Of a stretch of 64,000 nt of DNA, positions 1 to 11,786 are shown in pieces (the stretch's first letter is position 1; each line of letters begins with the position of its first letter). Origin of the DNA: Vicia villosa (Eukaryota > Streptophyta > Magnoliopsida > Fabales > Fabaceae); NCBI RefSeq assembly GCF_029867415.1, contig NC_081185.1, positions 117,903,987 through 117,967,986 on the forward strand, written 5' to 3'. Below the pieces are notes generated by a model. The model did no database searches, was not told the DNA's origin, and saw only the letters and a list, made by a program, of their open reading frames with translations. Made by a program: the position numbers and the translations under genes.

Positions 1-925
1 ACATTTGTTGAGTGAGCAATTCTACTTGTTGTGTCAATAACTTGTTTTGAGCAAGTATTGCATCACTAGTATTCAATTCAAGAACTCCCGGTTTTCTTTG
101 CGATGCACTACGGTTGTGTTGCCCTTGATGATCATTCAAAGCCATCCTATCAATGATAGCAATTGCTTCTGCCGCAGTTTTTGACATCAACGAACCACCC
201 GCGGTAGCATCTAAAAGTGTTTTTGGTTGAGGTTGGAGTCCATTTCTAAAGATATGGATTTGAGACAATTCATCAAACCCATGACCTTTGCATTTTCTAA
301 CCATGGACTTGAACCTCTCCCATGCTTCATTGAGAGATTCATTCGAACCTTGAGAGAACACCGCAATAGAAGTTTTCGCTTCCATGAACCTATTGTGAGG
401 AAAAAACCGATCCAAGAACTTCTCTTCTAACTCGTTCCAATTTGTCATGACATTATTTGGTTGATCAAGGTACCATTCCTTAGCTTTTCCAATTAAGGAA
501 TGAGGAAAGAGTCTCCTGAACACCTGTTCTTCTTGGTCTTCCGGAGCACCAATAGTTCCGGCGATCTCGTAGAACTTTGTTAGATGAGTAAATGGATCCT
601 CGTGATCTGCCCCTGTGAACGGATTTTGGTATAATAATTGAAGTAACCCCGTCTTCATTTCGGAGTTTCTTCCATTGGCCTGATCACGAGCAAATTGTGC
701 ATTGAGACGAGGGCTGTTAACACATGGCCCTCGAGGTGGAGGATCCGCAGCCATTTCTTCCTCAACCAAGTTTTCAACCGGAGTTGAAGAAGAAGATGCT
801 TCTTGTTGTTGTCTTCTTTCCCTAGATAGTTGTCTCCTCCTACGAGTTTTGCTATTCTCTCTACGAGCAGTCCTCTCAATCTCAGGATCAAAAAGGAGTT
901 GATCTGCAGGTATACATCCTCGCAT
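1..925 (-). CDS. gag: Ty3/gypsy (Athila-like) Gag, partial, runs off left edge
   Basis: Reading the minus strand from an ATG at 925 gives an uninterrupted frame of about 308 codons to the window edge. The product has a basic, glutamine- and serine-rich N-terminal part, then a Retrotrans_gag-type core (motifs such as AKEWYLDQP, EEKFLDRFFP, ESLNEAWERF) followed by the ATAGGSLMSKTAAEAI block typical of Athila-lineage Gag in legumes. Gag forms the virus-like particle of the retrotransposon in the cytoplasm. It lies about 130 bases downstream of a tRNA-Asp primer site and an LTR, in the right order and strand. No stop or frameshift is seen, so this copy may be young. Protease and pol would lie to the left of the window. 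Lineage is from family knowledge; no alignment was run. Confidence 0.85.
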   Translation of the reverse strand, partial: MRGCIPADQLLFDPEIERTARRENSKTRRRRQLSRERRQQQEASSSSTPVENLVEEEMAADPPPRGPCVNSPRLNAQFARDQANGRNSEMKTGLLQLLYQNPFTGADHEDPFTHLTKFYEIAGTIGAPEDQEEQVFRRLFPHSLIGKAKEWYLDQPNNVMTNWNELEEKFLDRFFPHNRFMEAKTSIAVFSQGSNESLNEAWERFKSMVRKCKGHGFDELSQIHIFRNGLQPQPKTLLDATAGGSLMSKTAAEAIAIIDRMALNDHQGQHNRSASQRKPGVLELNTSDAILAQNKLLTQQVELLTQQM

Positions 926-1054
926 AAACTGTAATCTGAAAAACTAACCAAGCAAATTAACAAACACAAGGAAAATAAATTTAGAAACAAGATATTAATT
1001 ATAAGACTCAATACAAAACAAACTATTGCAATGCTTGCAATATCTAAACAACAA

Positions 1055-1072
1055 TCCCCGGCAACGGCGCCA
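1055..1072 (-). other. Primer binding site, tRNA-Asp type
   Basis: The minus strand reads TGGCGCCGTTGCCGGGGA three bases after the LTR end, complementary to the 3' end of plant tRNA-Asp. This is the primer site known for Athila-lineage elements and fixes the minus-strand direction of the element. Confidence 0.85.
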
Positions 1073-1075
1073 TTT

Positions 1076-2276
1076 TGTTGTAAGAATATTGTGGTGTACT
1101 TTTCGTTTGTATCGTATCCACAGGGATTATTGCGATATCACCGCCGTTCTATAGCCTATTTTGTCGTGAGTTAATGTTACTTTAAGTTTGGGTTTGCAAA
1201 AGATCATTCAACACTTTTAGTAGCAAAGAGTAAAGTAATGAAAGTTCTAAGTTAAAGAAAATGTATCAAGATTCGATTTCATCGACCTAAATTTGTATGT
1301 CTCCTTATAAATATACGTATATGAATATGGTAACGATCAACATAATTACGTATCGACGCCTATATCATCCGTGTCCGCAATGATATAGTTAGGTTTACCG
1401 TATTGTTTAACCGACGATTTCTCCATCCTTTAAACAATACAAATAACGTTTTAAAACCGATACTAAGTAAACATCAAACGCTAAATCCATGTCTGCAATT
1501 TATAGTTTGATAGATGATAAAGTTAGATCTAGATACAAATATTGATGTCTCAAACACTTATACCAAAGAAAATCTTTACTTAACAAACTAAACCATCTAT
1601 ATTGATCATCACATGTTCATACATAATATATTCACAAGAAAACATACAAAAAGCTAGGAAGATTACATCTTATCTTGATACAAAAGATATTTAGCTATCC
1701 ATGGGAATGGTAGCTTGCTCAAGAAGTAAAGGATGAAGATCAACAAGCATCAAAGGCGATTAATCGACGATCAAGGCTTCTAATCTTCAACTCTTAGTTT
1801 GCTACAGTGTTTAGGGTTTTTGAGCTCTTAAGAATGTCAAGTCCTTTCCAAAAATCAGAATTACTCTTTATATAGTAAAACAGTTTTCTGTCCAGGGCGC
1901 GTCGCGCCCTCCAACGCGCTTCGCGCCATTACACTTAAGAAATATAAACCGCCAATGCGCGCGACGCGCGCAACTCTCTGCTTTGAAGCTCCAAAATATC
2001 TTGCCCAGGGCGCGACGCGCCCACATCTCCGCGCGACGCGCGCATACTTCAGCCCAGCACTCTCTTATCAAGGTCAAAACAAGCTCCAAACTTCTCAAAA
2101 ATGGCTAAAGCCTACAAAATCACAACTAAAACACATATTATCATTAAAAGAAAGCTTAAAATTATAAACTATAAATAATTATCTAAAACTTCAGGGAATT
2201 GTACGAATATACGATAAAAAATGGTCAAAAGGTGCCATTAATTAAACTAAATATTAACACAATTTGGCACCTAACA
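1076..2276 (-). repeat. 5' LTR of the Athila-like element
   Basis: Read on the minus strand it begins TGTTAGGTGCC at 2276 and ends TTACAACA at 1076, next to the primer site. The length is about 1.2 kb. It contains five short GC-rich near-palindromes between 1895 and 2043. The outer target bases are 2277-2281 (GTCCT); the matching copy is outside the window, so the duplication cannot be tested. Confidence 0.75.
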
Positions 2277-2325
2277 GTCCTCGAGTCCTACTAACGAAAG
2301 AGGCCATCGAATGAATGAAAATATA

Positions 2326-3112
2326 TCATTTCGCAAACATTATCCCATATGATGTAAAAGAATCTAGCAGATTTACCCCTTCGTCTTGAGGAGTCAAGCG
2401 TGCCATCCTCCTTCCTTTGAAAGTCTTGTTCTTGATCACCTCATCATCTTCTTCAATGATGTTCGTAGTGGGCAATGAGGCTTCGAAGGTCGCGTTCAAC
2501 CACAATTGGAGCAACCATAACGGACCCGCAAAGAGTATTTTGGTTCCTATTTTATATGCCATAAGAAAGTCCACTGATTCCCCTAGAGATTCATAGAGCG
2601 AGGCTAAGATCATTTGGCTCAGACACAACTTCCGCCCAGCATGCAATTGATTGGCCATCGTGAGGAATCCTTCGTCACTTGAAGGGATCTCGAATAGAAA
2701 ACACATCGAGATAGCCAAAAGGCTAGAAAAGCAATGTGCTCCTCGTCTGAAACCTCGTCGATAGTATTATTATGGTGGTTATTGGTGTATTGAGTAAAAG
2801 TGGCTTTACCATCACTAAACATGATGGTATCTTCATCCATAAAATTGGGATTGAAATCTTCTCCTGTTGGTCAAAGACCGGTGATAGCAGTGATATCGGA
2901 AAGGGTGGGAGTCAATATCCCTCAAGGGAGATGGAAAGTATTGTGGGAAGAATCCCAGAAATACAATGAAGCCACTAACATGTTTTGTCTATATTCTAAT
3001 CCATATTTCGATAGCTTAATCAAATCATAAATTCCTAAGTCTTTCTAGAATTGAGACTTTTTCGCCTCAACTTTAGCCAACCAGGCATAATATGGGTTCA
3101 TGATCCTTGGCT
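2326..3112 (-). pseudogene. Plant mobile domain (PMD) protein, decayed transposon-borne copy
   Basis: Minus-strand translation from about 3101 gives the N-terminal PMD signature (MNPYYAWLAKVEAKK, then LIKLSKYGLEYRQNM, then GILTPTLSDITAITG), continuing into FLAFWLSRCVF and MANQLHAGRKLCLSQMILAS near 2640-2700. It is broken by in-frame stops after KSQF, after HLP and after ITGL, and by a frameshift near 2690. PMD proteins are nuclear, are carried by both MULE and gypsy elements, and also exist as host genes (MAIN/MAIL1) that affect silencing and development. Here it is a relic beside the Athila LTR with no intact element around it. The identification rests on recognised motifs only. Confidence 0.7.
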
Positions 3113-4292
3113 AAAGGTGTAGATCGAAACACTTTAAGAGTGTTAGTCATATAATATAAACTTATAGATTCATACACGATAAAAGCATCAGTAGAAGACT
3201 TTGCTTGACCTTGTTAAGACTCAGATGGCGCAACAATTACAGGTTTTTCCTTATCATCTAAGGATCTGGGATATATTCTTGGTTCCCCGCCAAGGATTTC
3301 GAAATAAACATTTATTGGGGATAATTTTTTAGTTGGGAATTTGGAAGATGAAGAAAGTATTAAGGTGAAACGAAGATTGTTGAAAAGAGAAGTTACTTCG
3401 AAGGAAGGTTCAAGGCAAGCTTATGAAGGTTGTTCGAAATACCAAGTTTATAAAAATTCTTTATCTTGCTAAGTGTTGTCGAAGGGAATTATCCTCGAAA
3501 CGCATATAAGAACTTAGAATATATTGGAGCACTAAAAAAGGATAGCTTCGATAGTCACGCTGGTTAATTTAGCGCCTCGAAAGGAAGAAGATTCAAATTC
3601 AAATGATTAGTCTTATCTGATAAGGACGTGTGGAAGCCTTAGAGATCAAGGAGCATGCAAACAATGAACCTGGAATTCAGTTAGAAAAAGGCCGTTATGG
3701 TCGAATTAGTATAAATTAGAATCTTAGCGTTAGGATTTAGTGTGTCCAATTCTGTACAAACACTCAATAATACTCAAAGTACCAACATATATGGAGAAAC
3801 GAGTTTCTGAGAATGTATGTATGATTCACCACAATTTATTTTAATTACCAGTTTTTACCAGTTTTATCTTCGCCAAAGTCTTTTAAATTCCTTTTACCTT
3901 CAAGTCAAAATCTTTACATTTTTGCCTTTATTTCGTTTCTTTCAATATTCCTTTCACTTATAAATTAGCCACAAGCAATTGTAAGAATGTATACCAAAAA
4001 ATGTCATAATCTCAAAACTAAACACATGTCCTAGGATCAATCTAGTCGATCCTATGAGAAATCAGAACTTTTTTGTTCTTTGAGGACTAACGCTTGTTTA
4101 CCAAATTACAGGGTAAACTGATACATTTACAATAATGATAATATTGCATTTTAAAAATGAATGGAGAGCAATTTTAGCAATAGAAGAAGAGGACGAGCCA
4201 TGTATGGAATCAATGAAACTCATGGAAGAAACTTCTTTTCATGAAGATTTTTGTTTTAGAAATAGTCTATCGAGTTTTTTCTGAAATGGTTC
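3113..4292. other. Repeat relic with LTR-like sequence, no gene
   Basis: No supportable ORF. Roughly 3990-4110 on the plus strand resembles the minus-strand sequence at 26635-26720 that precedes a gypsy primer site (shared GACTAAC followed by TTGTTTACCAA), suggesting a degenerate gypsy LTR end. 4157-4290 reads as a short acidic peptide frame without a recognised domain, cut by the insertion at 4298. Confidence 0.35.
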
Positions 4293-5269
4293 GTTCTTGT
4301 AACATCCTGATTTTTATTAATATTTTTACTAATTATATTAGTAATTATATTATTTGGTGTTTTTTATAATTACTTATTTAATTAGTTATTATGTGATATA
4401 ATAATTATTTAAGTATTTAATTATGTCAGTGTTTGTGTTGTTTGACTTAATTGAGTCATTAGAGAGATATAACTAAATGGGCCTAAGTGGTAGAAACATA
4501 ATGGATGGATTGGTGGGTTAAGCACAATTGACATAAGAGAGATAGTAAGAGCAGAAAGTTAGGGTTTTAGAGTTGGAGTCTCATAACTCATTTTGGGGGA
4601 GAAAGAAGTGAGAAGAGAAATAAGGGAAGAGCACTTGAGAGAAGAAGAAAAATTATGGAGGAAACCTCAATTTTCGCAGCAAGTTTCAGCATAGAGTCAC
4701 CTTGGAAAAACGGGCGTATCTCTCAATCCAACCGTTGGATCGTTGTGGTACTTGGACACAACGTTCCTGACCCAATGAGGTAAGTTCTGACCAGAGAGAT
4801 TTTGATTTTGAGGATTTTAAGTTTGTCTGATAAGCTGATTCTTGAACTGGTTTTTAGGTGTGTCTTCAAATGATGTTAGAAAGAATTTCTTTTGGAGAAA
4901 AGCTTAGAGCTATGGTAAAAGAGTCCAGATTTACCAAGGTAAGGGTGGGATTCTTTCATGATAAATGGTTGTATGATAGTATGTTATGGTGGGTAGATTC
5001 TATACTTGATATTCATGTTCTTCTATGTGCAATTTTGAATATTTGATGGTTTGATGGAATGTGATGATATAAATGTGATAAGTTATGTGCAATTGATAAT
5101 CTATGTGCATTAGATTATTGTGCTTGTTGTGGGTAAACCATTGATAGTGAAATAATGGGTTTAGTTATGGAATTGAAAATGTTAGGGTTTAGGTTAGATT
5201 CTCATGAAATTGACTCTAATCATGTTTTGATATGAATTAATTATGATGTTGTGTGAATAACTTATGATT

Positions 5270-5322
5270 AATCTTATGTGTTTTGTGATGAATTGTTGAT
5301 GACATGTAACTATGTTTGTGTG
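5270..5322 (+). repeat. First unit of an LTR tandem array, interrupted by the Ogre insertion
   Basis: A degenerate unit of about 48 bp (GATGAATTGTTGA-ACATGTAA-TATGTTTGTG) lies here and continues as about four units at 18796-18985, beyond the nested element. The Ogre element landed inside this array at GTGTG. Confidence 0.6.
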
Positions 5323-8300
5323 TGTCATACCCCAAAATTTGCCCACTACATTTTATGCTCAAGCTTATTTGAGTATCAGAAGCTCAAGACTTGATTGACT
5401 GTACACTCTCCTAAAACAACAATCCTCAAATTAGGGTTTCGATATTTTCAAAGTAAAATCAAGTTCTGACAATTCAAGTGGAATTCATGGTCTCTCATAT
5501 GCCTCATAGTATCCTCAGGCCAAGTTTCAAGCCCTGATTCAAAAGATTACTCAGTCAATTGCTCAAACGATCAATAATCGACTAGTTGGACTAAAAGTCA
5601 AACTTTGGAAAAACTACAGTCAAAACTTCTGATTTTTGGTCAACATCCTCATTATGAAGTATCATTCATTATTTTTTTCAAGGATCGATCATGATTCATC
5701 AAGGAAAAGCTCCAGAATCATCAAAATCCAAAAGTTTCTAAATTAGGGTTTTCATAGGAAAAGTCAACTGAACTTTGACCATCCATAACTCTCACATGGA
5801 ACATCAAAAATTTCCCATCCAAAGCTCATCTTGAAGGAAATTTTATTCTCTACAAAATTGTGTCTCACATGTCAAGTCTAAAAACGCTTCATTTGAGAGA
5901 TATGGACCAAAACATTATAGGTCCTTTTCAAAAGTCAACAAAAGACACTTTTTTTCAAAAGGACATAAAATGAGCATGGAAAATAATTTTGATATGATAC
6001 TGAAGACACTGGTTAGAGGACTCTCCAAGATTTCTAGAAAGTCCTAGAATAACTCCATACAGTAAATATTGAAGGATTTATGACTTGTTAAAGTCGAACA
6101 ATTTCGAGAAAATATATGAAGGCCAAAGTGGTGAATTTAAAGTCTTTAGACTAAATGGGCCCAAATAATTGATCCCTAACTTGATTCATGGACCATCTAT
6201 GATCCATAGGCCATTTCATTTATTTTTAGTGTTTATTATTTATTTTTATTTTGGATTTGATCATTTGAATTCAAATTAAATTAAATAAAATACTAGAAAT
6301 AATCAAAGACTATATTTGATTCTAAATTAGATCCAATATCTCATCAAAAATCAAGGCAAACTAGAAGAAATTCGTTTGGAGAGATTTGGTACCAAATTGG
6401 CAATTTTTCAATCAAATTTCAATAAAAAATATTTCACATCCAATCATACTAATTGCAAAGATTTTGATCAAATTTGTTACCCTAATGTACTCTCTATAAA
6501 TGCCAAAACGGATTCAGAAGCAGGGGGCGAATGGACAAGGATTCTGCAGACAGAAATAAGTCCAAAAAGTGAAGAAAATCGTGAAATCAGTTTGAGAGGT
6601 TGGAGAAGATTCAGCGACATTTGAAGGCTTACACACGATCAGGGAACACTCTCTATCGTTTCCCCATCAATTTCCAGGCTTAAAGTATCAAGAATACACT
6701 ACTGTTCATTCACGGTTTGGCCATACTTTTATAACTTCGATTTCGTAAATTCATGCATTATTCACATAAATTGGTTGCTTAATTATGTTCATAATCATGT
6801 TTAGAGCGTGTTTAAATCATTAATTGCAAGTTTTGGTACAGGGATAGCAACCTGCCATTGTTAGGGTTCGAAGGAACTCTTTTGGGGGTTTTAATTTTAG
6901 GATGAATTAAACAAAACTAATGCTACTGACGTTCTCAGGAGACGATTCCGAATCGCATGATGTGTTTACATTTCGTCGTTTATAGCTGTTATTCTGTGAT
7001 GTTGAGAATTTCAGGTCCTTTAGCCATGGCAACAAACTGTAGGTAAAAGTAGTCTGAAACCGTTGGCAAAAGTCCCGGCCTCCACGAGGAAGACAAGTCT
7101 GGGCGCGGGATTTTTGATTCAAAATTAAACTGATTTTTTTTTTATATATATATGTTAATTCTGATAATATAATAACAAGATGGCACTCTTGGTACTGATG
7201 GCTGGGCGCGTGAGTGGAAACTCCATGAACCTGAGTTCGATACCTGGCCGGATCAGATATTTTTTACAAAATGTTATTTGAGGATCCAATGCCCCTCACG
7301 CACAGGTGTGGCCCATACGCCCTCAGAGCTTCACCATAGGATTTCCGATTCCCCAAATCTGACGGCCCTGGCAAGACGCCCCATGGTAGTCCCTCAAGGT
7401 TCAACCACACTAGATTCCACCAGCTAAGTTTCTTCAAATTTCTTTTTGTTTTTCTCTTTATTTTAGTTTTTTTATTTGTTTTATAAAAACTATATATTTT
7501 CTAAAAACCTTTTTTATATAATAATATATTTATTTATTTATTTATCTATTTTATTTATATAATTAGATATTTTATTTATTTTCAATAATCCATATATATT
7601 CTATTTTAATTCATAAAAATTCATAAAAATATTTTTGCGCCCGATTTTATTTTTCTTTTCCGATTTGATTAATTAGGTCGCGAGACCAATAGTTAATTAA
7701 ATCGTTTATATTGTCTTATTTAATTCATACCCTAACCAGGGTTTATGACGATCAGCCCATACACTGAAGATGTTTGTTTCTTTTCTGTGCCTTTTCAGGA
7801 TTATCTTTACAAAAACCTTCCGACTACGCGCCACGTCAAAAGAACGAAGCTAAGTTCTAAACCCTTCTTTTATTATTATTGTTATTTATTTCATGCAATT
7901 GGGGTTTAATTTCCTCGTCAATAGAACTCCTCCTACACTTATATTTTTGTCAAATTCTCTGATGATCAGGTTTAATGCTTAAGGCTCGAGGCGAACCTTT
8001 GCCCATCAACCTTCCAATTGAAGCCAAGGTTACCTCCGAGGTTTCCTCCGACCGCCAACCATATCAGATCAAATACAAAGCTAAGTATCTTTCGTTTATC
8101 TATTCGTTTTTTAATTTCTTATTTTAAGGTTAATTTCGTTTACCTCCGAACCGATAATGCACTCACCCATTTTTCTGTTTATTCTTTCTTTTCCAATCTC
8201 CAGGGTTTGTCAATCGCCATCGCCAAAGCTACGAGTATCGGTAACCCTAAACCCTAACTCTAATATTTTTGTTTTAATTTTTAATTATACCCCGCTGGTT

Positions 8301-9245
8301 TCAATTCCCCTCTCCTCCGCTGGTTGCAATTTCCCTTCCCCATATTGCTTTAATTATACTGTTATATTACTGTGTGGTTAGTAATCTTAGGGAGTGCAAG
8401 TCTTGAACTGAATTAGAATGACTCAATTACAAGATAAAATTTCTGAATTAATCACGTGATTGTTGCACCCACGCACACTTTTGGGGTAACCTCTCTGTTG
8501 CCTTGTTGCCTGTTGCCTTGTTGCCTGTTGCCTTGTGTTTTTTGCAGAATAGCCATGTCCCTCGAATACGAGGATACCTCAGCCATGTTGCCTCGACAAA
8601 TACAAAGGTCATGAGACCCTAAAATGATGCTGCCTTCGATACACTAGATATGACCTTGACCCTCGGAAGTTGCCTACGAAAAGGCTGAGGTATCCTCTGG
8701 CTGCCCACGAAAGGCTATTCTGATCCTTCCCTTTAGACTACCTGCCTCTCTATGGCATGGGACAATCTTAAGGTGAACGATAATTCGATGACCCTTTAAC
8801 CTCCAAACGAAAGACTTCCTGCCCTCTTATGGCAAGGATAGACCCTTTCATTCTGAAAGACTAAAAAGAGACCTATCATCTGAGTTTAAGGTAATTGCCC
8901 CTAATTGCTTTGCAATGCTCATCTTTAATATTCTTTCTCACAATTCTTTGAAAACTGGCTACGCTCATTTACGAGCTAAAGTCCACTTTTTTCTTTCATC
9001 TACTTTTTTCTAAAAAACAAACGAGCAAGCAAAGCAATTAAGAGCCCATGGAAAACCATGGATGCAAAGGGTGCCTTACACCTTCCCTTTGCATAAATTA
9101 CCCCCCGAACTTAGATTTCTTTAAAAAGGTTTTTTTTCTGTTTCTTTTTGCCTTTCCGAATTTGTTTGGATAAAATAAAAGTCGGTGGCGACTCTTGCTT
9201 AACCGCGACATTTCGATCGATAAAAAGTCAGTTCACCGTATTACA
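5323..9245 (+). repeat. 5' LTR of the Ogre-like element
   Basis: Starts TGTCATACCCC and ends CGTATTACA. It differs from the 3' copy mainly by one extra 15-bp unit in the GTTGCCTT run near 8500-8535. It contains tRNA-like A and B boxes (7181-7244) and an 82-codon chance ORF (6376-6624) also present in the other LTR. Confidence 0.9.
7181..7244 (+). promoter_or_regulatory. tRNA-like pol III A/B box pair inside the LTR (copy at 16745-16808)
   Basis: TGGCACTCTTGG matches 10 of 12 positions of the A box and AGTTCGATACC matches 10 of 11 of the B box, about 41 bases apart. It may be a relic of a tRNA or SINE picked up by the LTR. No full cloverleaf is evident. Confidence 0.3.
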
Positions 9246-9249
9246 GAAC

Positions 9250-9267
9250 TAGCGACTCCACTGGGGA
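9250..9267 (+). other. Primer binding site of the Ogre-like element
   Basis: TAGCGACTCCACTGGGGA lies four bases after the 5' LTR. It matches the Ogre-type site (usual form TGGCGACTC-GCTGGGGA, tRNA-Arg in published Ogre elements) with changes near the start and middle. Confidence 0.7.
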
Positions 9268-10418
9268 TTTTCCGATAAAAGAGGGGTTACCTTAAAAGTT
9301 TAGGATTCACTTAAATGTTTTCTATTGTTTGTTTTGTTTGTTTTATTTTTTAGGGGCGTTTTGGGAAAATTGAAGGACGAATCCTATTCCCGGATTCAAG
9401 AACACCTAAGTTTAGGAGTGGCATAGTCATGGAGGCCTCTTTCACATATGTGGGAGATGAGTCAATATGAAGTTCACGCTTGAGTTAGGACTCCATAGCA
9501 TATGCACACCTTTCTCAAATGAGGGAGGTCTATGTATGTGTCTGTGGGTGCGCCGGAGCTCAAGGACCTTTAGTTACCCTTAACCCATCCTGGCCTTTAG
9601 GAACATAGTGGGGGGACTACCCTTGACAAATGTTAAGGACTAGTCGCTACCCGATGCTACAATTCAGATAGGTTCTTTCTCAAAGTATCATTGCATGGTG
9701 CAAATGCATCATGTCCGAGGGTGCTTTAGAAGGGCTGACAATTCTGGATGACTTGTAGAACCCGTTGCTGAAATCTCCTTATCCATAGAAATACCCTTGG
9801 GAAGGACACCTGATCAGACTCCATGCAAGCCTTAAGCCAAAAATTGTGTGACTTGTGTGACTTGTTTGTGTTTACTACTAACCTTCATTTCCTCGCAGGC
9901 TTTGTTGAAAGGATTTGTTTGTCCTTACCATCTCGCACCAAGTCTAACGAACTGCATTCACATAACATCATGACATCATGACATCATAAGCATAACATGA
10001 TTTAACTAACCCTTTCAAGGATCTTAGGGATTTAGGACGCACAATTTCAGGTGCTCTTATCAAGGACTGAATTCCTATCTAGGGGCAAGAGGATTTATTT
10101 TCCTCTAGCCACATGCCTTCCAATTCAAAGACCCAGTACCTATCAAGGGGCAAGAGGATTTATTTTCCTCTAGCCATGTACCTTCAAATTCAGAAGTCCC
10201 CGAATCAGAGGCTATGACCCACTGGATATGGTGAGCTTGATTCCCATAGAAGAACATCCAAAAATCAGAGTTCTTCAAACGAAGAAGCGACCAAATCGTT
10301 TTTGACATTGCTAACTAAATTTACAGAGATCCTTGAAAATACTGCATTTGCATTCATAACATTGCATCACAGGTTCCCACCACAGGTTTCTTACCTCCTC
10401 GCTGTTTATTTCAGCATC
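9268..10418 (+). other. 5' leader of the Ogre-like element
   Basis: Non-coding. It contains a 65-bp direct duplication (units starting at 10081 and 10146), each unit carrying the inverted pair GAGGA...TCCTC that could fold as a hairpin. The extra ORF found upstream of gag in full-length Ogre elements is not visible. Confidence 0.6.
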
Positions 10419-11786
10419 ATGAATCTCGAGCAATCAGTCAAAGACCTTCAAGCTCAGAATGCCCAATTCCAAGATCTGATCCTGAACTTATCCAAGGGGC
10501 AAGACGAGCTGAAAACCCTTCTGACTAAGAAGGAGAAAAAGACCAAGAAACCCAAAGGAGTGATCAACCTGGGAAGAAGATTCAAGGGTCGTCCTAAGAA
10601 GGCTGCAGAAACTGGAATTCCTAAAGATGAGGAAGAGGAAGAGGAAGGAGATGATCTTAGTGTCAAGAACAATCAGGGAAGCCATGTAGGTTCTGATGGC
10701 CAGGAAGGAGAAGAAGAAGAAGATGAGTATCCTCAAGACGAGGATTATGCTGAGGAGAAGTATAGACTACTAGAAGAGCGCCTGAGAAGCGTGGAAATTC
10801 AGAAGGTACCTAGGCTAGATTTTGAAGAACTAGGACTCGTTCCTGGGGTAGTTATTCCTCCGAAATTCAAAACTCCCGCCTTTGTTAAGTATGATGGAGT
10901 CTCTTGTCCCAAGATACACTTGAGGTCTTATGTAAGAAAGATTCAGCCTCACACTGCTGATAAGAGGCTCTAGATCCATTTCTTCCAAGAGAGTTTATCT
11001 GGAACCCAACTCGAATGGTACTATCAACTGGAAAGTACCAACATCCGTACTTGGGAAGATCTGGTTGTCGCTTTCTACCAGCAATACCAATACAATGCTG
11101 ACCTCGCACCAACTCGCATACAACTACAAAGCATGTCTATGGGACCCGAGGAAAATTTCAAGGAGTATGCTCAAAAATGGAGAGATCTAGCTGGAAGAGT
11201 CAAACCCTCCTTGACTGACAGAGAATTGGTTGATATGTTCATGAATACACTGACTGGTCCTTTCTACAGCCATTTACTTGGAAGCTCCTCGTCTGGTTTC
11301 ACCGATCTCATACTGACTGGAGAACGTGTTGAAAGTGGTATCCGAAGCGGAAAAATTCAGGTGGCTACTTCTTCTGGTACTGTGAAAAAGCCATACAATC
11401 AGAAGAATGAATCCAACACTGTTGGGGCAGTCCTGGTCTCTAGTCAGGCTCCAACACGACAAAAACAACAAAAAGATCAACGCAAGCAACAAGGTGGCCA
11501 ACGTACTTGGAAATCAAAACCCAAGAGGTCATTTACCCCATTACATATGCCATTGGCTCAAGCTTTGCAACACTTGCTCGATCGGAGTCTGATAACTCTA
11601 CTGCCTCCATACTCAGCTCCTGATAATCTCGTCCCTGGGTACAAGCATCATGCAAGATGTGCTTACCATTCAAATAGTCCCGGTCACGATACAGAAGAGT
11701 GTGGGCCTTTAAAACATAAAATTCAAGACTTGATTGAAGAAGGGATCGTTGAATTTGGGCAACCAGAGAAGCCACACAAAGTCTAA
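10419..11786 (+). pseudogene. gag: Ogre Gag with one in-frame amber stop
   Basis: From the ATG at 10419 (MNLEQSVKDLQAQ) one frame runs to 11786, 456 codons, broken only by TAG at 10971-10973. Order: an N-terminal coiled-coil-like region, lysine-rich then glutamate-rich tracts, the capsid-type core (FKEYAQKWRDLAGRV, ELVDMFMNTLTGPF, SSGFTDLILTGERV), and a C-terminal cysteine/histidine stretch (CAYHSNSPGHDTEECGPLK) characteristic of Ogre/Tat Gag. An upstream in-frame ATG at 10302 exists, but the run before 10419 has no Gag character. The frame after the stop is fully preserved, so the stop is probably recent. In a full element Gag would continue into protease; here it ends with a stop and non-coding DNA follows. 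Confidence 0.85.

Noticed and set aside
6376..6624. 82-aa ORF repeated identically at 15940-16188
   Set aside because: It exists twice only because it lies in the two LTRs of one young element; no domain recognised and no Gag/Pol character.
7181..7253. Possible tRNA gene
   Set aside because: A and B boxes are present but the acceptor and T stems do not pair well; treated as a tRNA-like relic only.
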